From Lachnospiraceae bacterium (lineage in GTDB: Bacteria > Bacillota_A > Clostridia > Lachnospirales > Lachnospiraceae): DNA of 7,688 nt. This document shows, piece by piece, positions 1 through 6,200 of the stretch. The DNA is taken from assembly GCA_003446335.1 (NCBI GenBank), contig DMAZ01000029.1:1-7688 (forward strand), written 5' to 3'. The first letter of the stretch is position 1, and every line of letters starts with the position of its first letter. The notes beneath the pieces are model-generated. The model did no database searches, had not been told where the DNA came from, and was given only the letters and a program-made list of their open reading frames with translations. The translations under genes were made by a program, and so were the position numbers.

Positions 1-247
1 TCACGCCGTCGATCGTTTCGCCCTTGTGTGTCTCAGTTATCGTGTAGGTGTATGTGCCAGCCTCCGTGAACGTGATCGTCCCGAAGCTCTCGGTATAGTC
101 CGTGCTGTCCTTCGTAACCGTTACGGTCGTATTCTCAGGCATCGGCGTACCTTCCGCTGCACTGATCGTGAACTCGAAGCTGTCGTCTGCTGTCCAGTCG
201 CGGCCGCTCAGCGTCTTCTTCGCCTTGACTTCGCCCTCGACAGTAGA
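1..247 (-). other. Spy0128/FctA-type pilin isopeptide domain, cut by the window edge (from residue 2332)
   Basis: Shows VEGEVKAKKTLSGRDW with the candidate bond lysine at 2341 or 2342, DDSFEFTISAAEG, FGTITFTEAGTYTYTITET with candidate Glu2403, and stops at IDGV just where the family normally continues with a Tyr-Asp turn and the Asn-bearing strand. This domain type forms the shaft of streptococcal pili and repeats in the stalks of many Firmicutes adhesins. More copies may follow to the left. Confidence 0.82.
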
Positions 248-3200
248 GCAGTTATTGGTAAATTCAGCGGTAGGAACTTCTGTAGTGCTGTCTGCTGCAA
301 TCACAACCTCGATATTATTCTCTCCTACAAGGCTCATACCTTCAGGATTTAGTGCCGTATCTTCAATGACAGTGTACGAACCCGGAATAAGGCCGCTTAC
401 TACCGCTTCTCCTGATACGCCGTTAGTGATCGTGATCGTCTCTGTCGCTTTAGTGACGCCTTTCGAGTCTTTAACAGTAAACGAATAAGTTCCGTCCGCG
501 CTTGTTCCAGTCGTCGGCGCACCGTTCACCGTCACGTTTTTCCTAATCTTCAGGCTACCCTCTTTTATTGTGTTTTTGAAGTTATTACTTGCCGGAGTGT
601 AGTCAGCCTTGAAAGTGCCATATGCAAAGTGATCCCAGACATTAGGCTTAGAGAAACTCAGTATAATATTCTGTCCGCTCATGGAGATCGTCGCATCACC
701 ACCGTTGTACCTATACGGTAAGCCACTTACATATGAATGATGTTTGTTCTTATAATCTCCAAATTCCTTAGCACCAACTGCATCAATAGCTGTTTTCTCA
801 TCTGCAGTAGTTTCTCTCTGTGTCCACACGAGGAAATCCTGATTTGTGAGCTTTACGATCACGAAGCCCAGATCATAATGAGTGCTCAAGCTAAATGATC
901 TGTCAGAGCATGTGTGCACATGAACAGTATCAGTCGGGGGTGCAAGGGAATAGCTGACCGGTGTTATATCCGTCTTCTCTCCTGTGTATTTGTCAGTAAC
1001 AGTTTCTTCTGCAGTATACTTAATGACTACACCAGAATCACTGAATACCGGCAGGTTCCCGAATTCAAATGTCCATTCATTACTGCCCTCCGGTTTGGTC
1101 CAATCCGGTTCATAGTCGGTCAGGACCCAATCATCTGTATCGTTGCCATCACTGTCCTGATAAAGCTTCACAGTGATACTCTCCGGCCGCTCATCCTCAT
1201 GACCGGTGTCCTGCCAGCTCTTAGTGCCAATATACGAAGTTCTCGGATTATACTCGGTGGATGGCGTGTTTGTAACCGTCATTCCCTCTTCAATTTTCAC
1301 ATAACCATCAGGGACAAAGCTGTTGCCGTGTTCATCGACTTCCCGAACAATATAAGTAATCTCTGTTCCATCGGCGTAATACTTGGGCAGTCCTTCCCAC
1401 GTAGCAGTAGTTGTTCCATACTCAAGCTTCTTAATTTCAGCTCCGTTAACAGCATCTATCTCGTGCTGTGTCTGCTCTCCTTCTCCTGAGACTCGCTCCT
1501 CATACAGTTTCAGCCAAATCGTGGGACGCTCCAGATCTCCGCTCCAGATCTTAGTCCCTTGCTTAGTCGTTGTAACCAAATTGTTCGTGAACTCCGCCGT
1601 CTCGACTTCCGCTTCTTCCCCGGCTTTGACTTCCACCTCGAGGTCGTTCTCCCCGGTGAGGCTCATTCCTTCCGGATTCTCGTCCACATCCTCGCTGACC
1701 GTGTATGTCCCGGGCACCAGGTCATCTACCTGCACTTCGTTCGACTCGCCGTTCGTGATTGTGATCGTCTGCTCCGACTTATAGCCATTGGGCCCAGTGA
1801 CCGTAAAGGTATAGGTCCCGTCTGCGCTCGTTCCGGTCGTGGCTTCCCCATTCACCGTCACGTTCTTCTTTACCTTCAGGCTTCCGGTCTCATCCGTCTT
1901 CGAGTTCTTGAAAACGATGACCTCCTCTTCCTGAGTCAAAGAACCAGAATGAGAAGTTCCTGTCTCTGTTTTAATTTCGATGACGTTTCCGTCCGCATCG
2001 AACACACTGTAGGTGACCGTCGTCACAAACCCGGCAGCATCGAGTTCCTCAACTAGATACTTCGTTCCTTTCGCAAAGCCCCAGAACATTTTCTGCTCTT
2101 TATCTTTGATCTGGAACTCTACAACACCATTCTCGAACTGGTCGTCTCCGTTTTTCTCATTGTAACCTGTATTTACACTGCCATCTTCGTTCAGAATCGA
2201 CACTCTGAATGTATAGTATCTGTCCTTATCCGCAGCATCATCACTCTCGACCTGTTTTTCAACGACAAGACCTTCGAGAGGCCAGTTCTTGATCTGCATG
2301 GAATCCGAGTAATAGTAAATATAATGGTCATAATCTACCTTTGCCATATCATTGGTCAATGTGACCAGATAGTCGAAGCTAATTTTCCCGTAGTTCTCCG
2401 GTGCTTCCAATTCCTGTACATGGTAAACTTCGTCAAAATAGAAAGTATACGCATTTCCGTCGAAAGTGATCTCACCGTTCTCATCCGTTACAAGAGTGAG
2501 CTCCTTCAGGCCGCCGCCATTGTTAAAGTCAAGGTTCGGATTCTCGCAGAAGACCTTGAACTTTACCCCTTGAAGTTTAATGCTCGCATCGTAGCCATCA
2601 ACCTTGACAATCTTAAAACTTGCCTGGGCGCCTTCACCTTCCGATGCAGAGCCGTAAGACTTAGTATTTTCGATAGTCTTATCTTTGCCATTGACGCTGA
2701 CCTTGTTCACGATCTTCTGGGAGCCATTTCCTCTGACACTGGCATCGTAGGTGATGGTCACTTTGGTCGAATCGGGAATAATGTATGTTGCTACAGTCGT
2801 TCCGCCTTCTCCGCCGCTCAGACTATATCTGACACTTTGCCCGGCGGGTTCAGTCACAATACTAATCGAACCATACTCAACACTCAGGTTTGCGCTCAGC
2901 ACATCCGTCATGGTCATATCCGATCCTTCATTGAGTGTCGCCTTTGAAGGATTAAATGTGATCTGATACTTAGCTGTCCGGTTTGTACCTCCAAGTTCAC
3001 CCTTGTTCAGAAGTTTCTTGTCCAGATAGTCATACTCGACTTTATAGGTAAACTCAGACTCGTGGTCACCCCAATTGACAGTGTTATCCACATCGTACTC
3101 GCCGCCGTTCACAATAGCCAGTGCTTTCAGGTCCACACCATCTTTGACCTTCAGATAATAAATGATCTTATAATAGGGATAATAGTTGCCATCAGCCTGC

Positions 3201-6200
3201 ATCGGGACAGAATCTGCCGTCAGGATAATGCCGTCGCCGGTGTCAGTGTAGGAAACCGGCATCCTGCCTGCGTCCTGAGACCACTGATCACCGCCCCAGA
3301 TCCGCATATGATCCCACGATGTTGCCTTGGAAGCATCTACTTCCAGAATACTTGTGTCAAAAGCATCCAGAACACTTACAGGTGTTTCGGAGACCCCCTT
3401 CAACACAACCGTATACTTCAGTCCCGTTATATTCCCCTGGCTGTCTGTCAGAGCATCGCCCTTCTTTTCGATGCCCGGTTCTCCGAATATTACTGAGGCC
3501 TGCGCCGTTTTTCCGTTGAAATTGACATTATTGGTGTGGGTCTGCACATAGCCGCCGGTCTCATAGCCCGCCTGCAGCCACTTCTGATCCACCAAGGTAG
3601 TCAGTTTGACCGTAATCGTACGTCCGCCCGGCGCACCCTTGAGCCCCGAAATTTTCTTACCGGGATCCTGATAGAAGGTGATCTTGACCTGTCCCGCAGT
3701 ATTGGTATCCACTGAATAGGACTCCCCGTCAAGAAGACCCGTGATCTGCAGAGAACCGTCCTTAAGAAGATCATAGATGTTTCCGCCATTGAGCCAAATG
3801 GAAGGGATTGTGTCCGTCACGACCGCCTGTGTCAACCCTGTTGCAGGTACCCCGAGCGTAACAGACCAGTTGACCTCTTCTGTGGTAAAGCTGTCCACGT
3901 TCTTGTCGACTGAGACCACACTCTCCGGTGTTACAGCAGCACTGCCATTGCTGCCGTTGGCATCATTGCTGACAGTAACGGTGTTGCCTATCCCCTCGAC
4001 CTTTTCCATGTCGACAACAGTATAATAGGTGATCTCATACATATACGGCTGCGAATCACCTTCAGGGATCTTATAAGTCCAGGAAGAATCGCTGTAGCTC
4101 TGCAGGCTGTTGTAAGGAACACTCCTCGTATCAACTATATTGCCGTTCTTGTCAATGACATTGATACTGAGCCCATCGCCGTAATATTTCATATATTCGG
4201 TCGAACTTGCCGCGATCGTGTCTTTGATCGTATCGCCGCCGACGGGAGCCAGCCTAAGCTCGTTATACGTGATCGTCCACTTATAGATCTTGTCGCCGTC
4301 CGCCGTAGTGCCGTCGGGTGTTCCGTTCGATTTCTTGGTCGTCTTAAAGGAGATCTCGTGAGAATACTCGGAATTGTGTGGATCTCCTCCGTCAGGCTTG
4401 ACAGTAGCAGTGTTCTTTGTCTGATCGACGGTGATCTTTCCGTCCTTGTCGGTATCCTTCGAAAAATCCACGGAGGCACTGTAAGTGATGGTGATTGTCT
4501 CACCTTCCCGCATAGAAGCGAAAGTATAGTCAAAACCGTTTGTCGCTCCGTTGTCGATGTAAGAGCTGCTGTTGCCGCTCACCTGCACATCATTGTTAAA
4601 GATGAGCGCATTTCCGGAGATCACGTCTTTGACATTGACCTTTGTGACATCTCCGGTCGCATTCACAGTGATCGTATATGTAAATTTGCCCGTTTTCTCA
4701 TCAAACGTACCATCCTTTGTCACATACGCCTGCCCCGGCTCCGGCTCATCAAATACTATGTCCCGCTCAATATCCTGAGAGAAATGGATTTCATCCTCTG
4801 ATCCGTCAAAAGCACCGTTATATGAGAAACGGAAGCTCACATTCGTCGTGTGTTCCAGATGATGGAAATCCGGATCGTTCTCAACGAACTTAATCTTAAG
4901 ATTACCGTCTGTACCGAGATCATAGGTCGCATCAACCTGATAAGTTCTTCCTTTATATACAATATTGACCGTCATATCACCTGTCTGCTGAGACAGGATC
5001 GTTAAACCGGCAGGCATCGTGTATGTCAGGGTCGCGTGATTATCAAACTGGTGCTCAGAACTCTCTGCAAAACTGAGGATAATTTTGTATTCCTTACCGG
5101 CTTCTACCTGATACCTTCCTTCGGAATTCTGCGTCGCACCTGTGACCACAGCGTTTGAAAGGAACTCTGAAAGGTCAGTGCTCTCCAGCGTGCTCCCCTC
5201 ATCCGTCACCTGGATCGTGAACACCTGCCCGTCGATCATCGTAATGGTCAGTGTCTCATCGGTGCTGAACGGCAAAAGGCTCTCCAGGACCCAGTCGCCG
5301 CCATCTGAAGGCGTGACCCGCAGCACATCGGTGTTGCTGAATTCGACGTCGAAGATATTCATAAGGAACTGGTCGACCTCGTCCTCGCTGACGACATGCA
5401 GGGTCACCAGAAGATCCCGCAGGCTGATGGAGCTCTCGCCCTCAATGGAATACATGAAGGTTCTGCCATCGACGTCATAAGCGAAGTCCACGGTATAGAT
5501 GACGCCGTAGACGGAAAAACTCTCCGCCTCGAACGACACCATGCTGTCGGTCGCTCTTTTCGTGCCGACCGTGTCGGCATCGTCACTGCCGTCCGCGATG
5601 TGGACGACGTCTGCCTGGTCGCCCGAAGTTACGCCGGACGGCCTGCTGTAATGGATGCGGACCGAGACGTTGGCACTCGGTTCGACCTTTTCATCATTCT
5701 CATCCAGGATCTTGATATCGAAGAATCTCGCCGAAGCCACCGACTGCCCATCGCTCCCGATCGCTTCGAGCGAAGCGGAGAGATACTTTTCGTATTCCTC
5801 TGTGCCCGCGCTGATCTCTCTTACGTCAAGGTGGCAGCCCTCGGGGATCTCCGCGTCCTCCGAGTAGTACATGATGATGTTGTAGTCGGGGCCGCTCTCC
5901 GTCAGCCGGCCGGACTTGTACTTCTTGACCTGCTCGAATTCCGCGACGATGTTTACGCTTTCGGCATCGCCGATCTCAAACGTCGACCAGTTGCCGGACG
6001 CCGCATCTTCTGCCGCGGTGTAGACGGTGCGGATCTTACTCTCACCCTCCTTCTCCTCTTCGGAAAGGCTCTCTGAACCGCTCTCATCTTCACTTTCTGC
6101 CTCGACGGTCTCGTTCTTCACAAAGCGAACGTCCCTGTCGTTCCCGTTGACGTCCTGATAGGAAACGCTCTTCAGGACCTCGTCCTCTGATGCGAGAGAT

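Noticed and set aside
2094..2113. HVHTC (residues 2107-2111, window bases 908-922) as a metal site
   Set aside because: Two His and one Cys close together are suggestive but no other ligands are evident and the region has no recognised metalloprotein fold; too weak to claim.
4189..4533. Minus-strand frame of 114 codons inside the gene
   Set aside because: Out-of-frame shadow of the adhesin; Arg/Ser/Thr-rich with no motif, while the main frame stays open and encodes Ig-like domains here.
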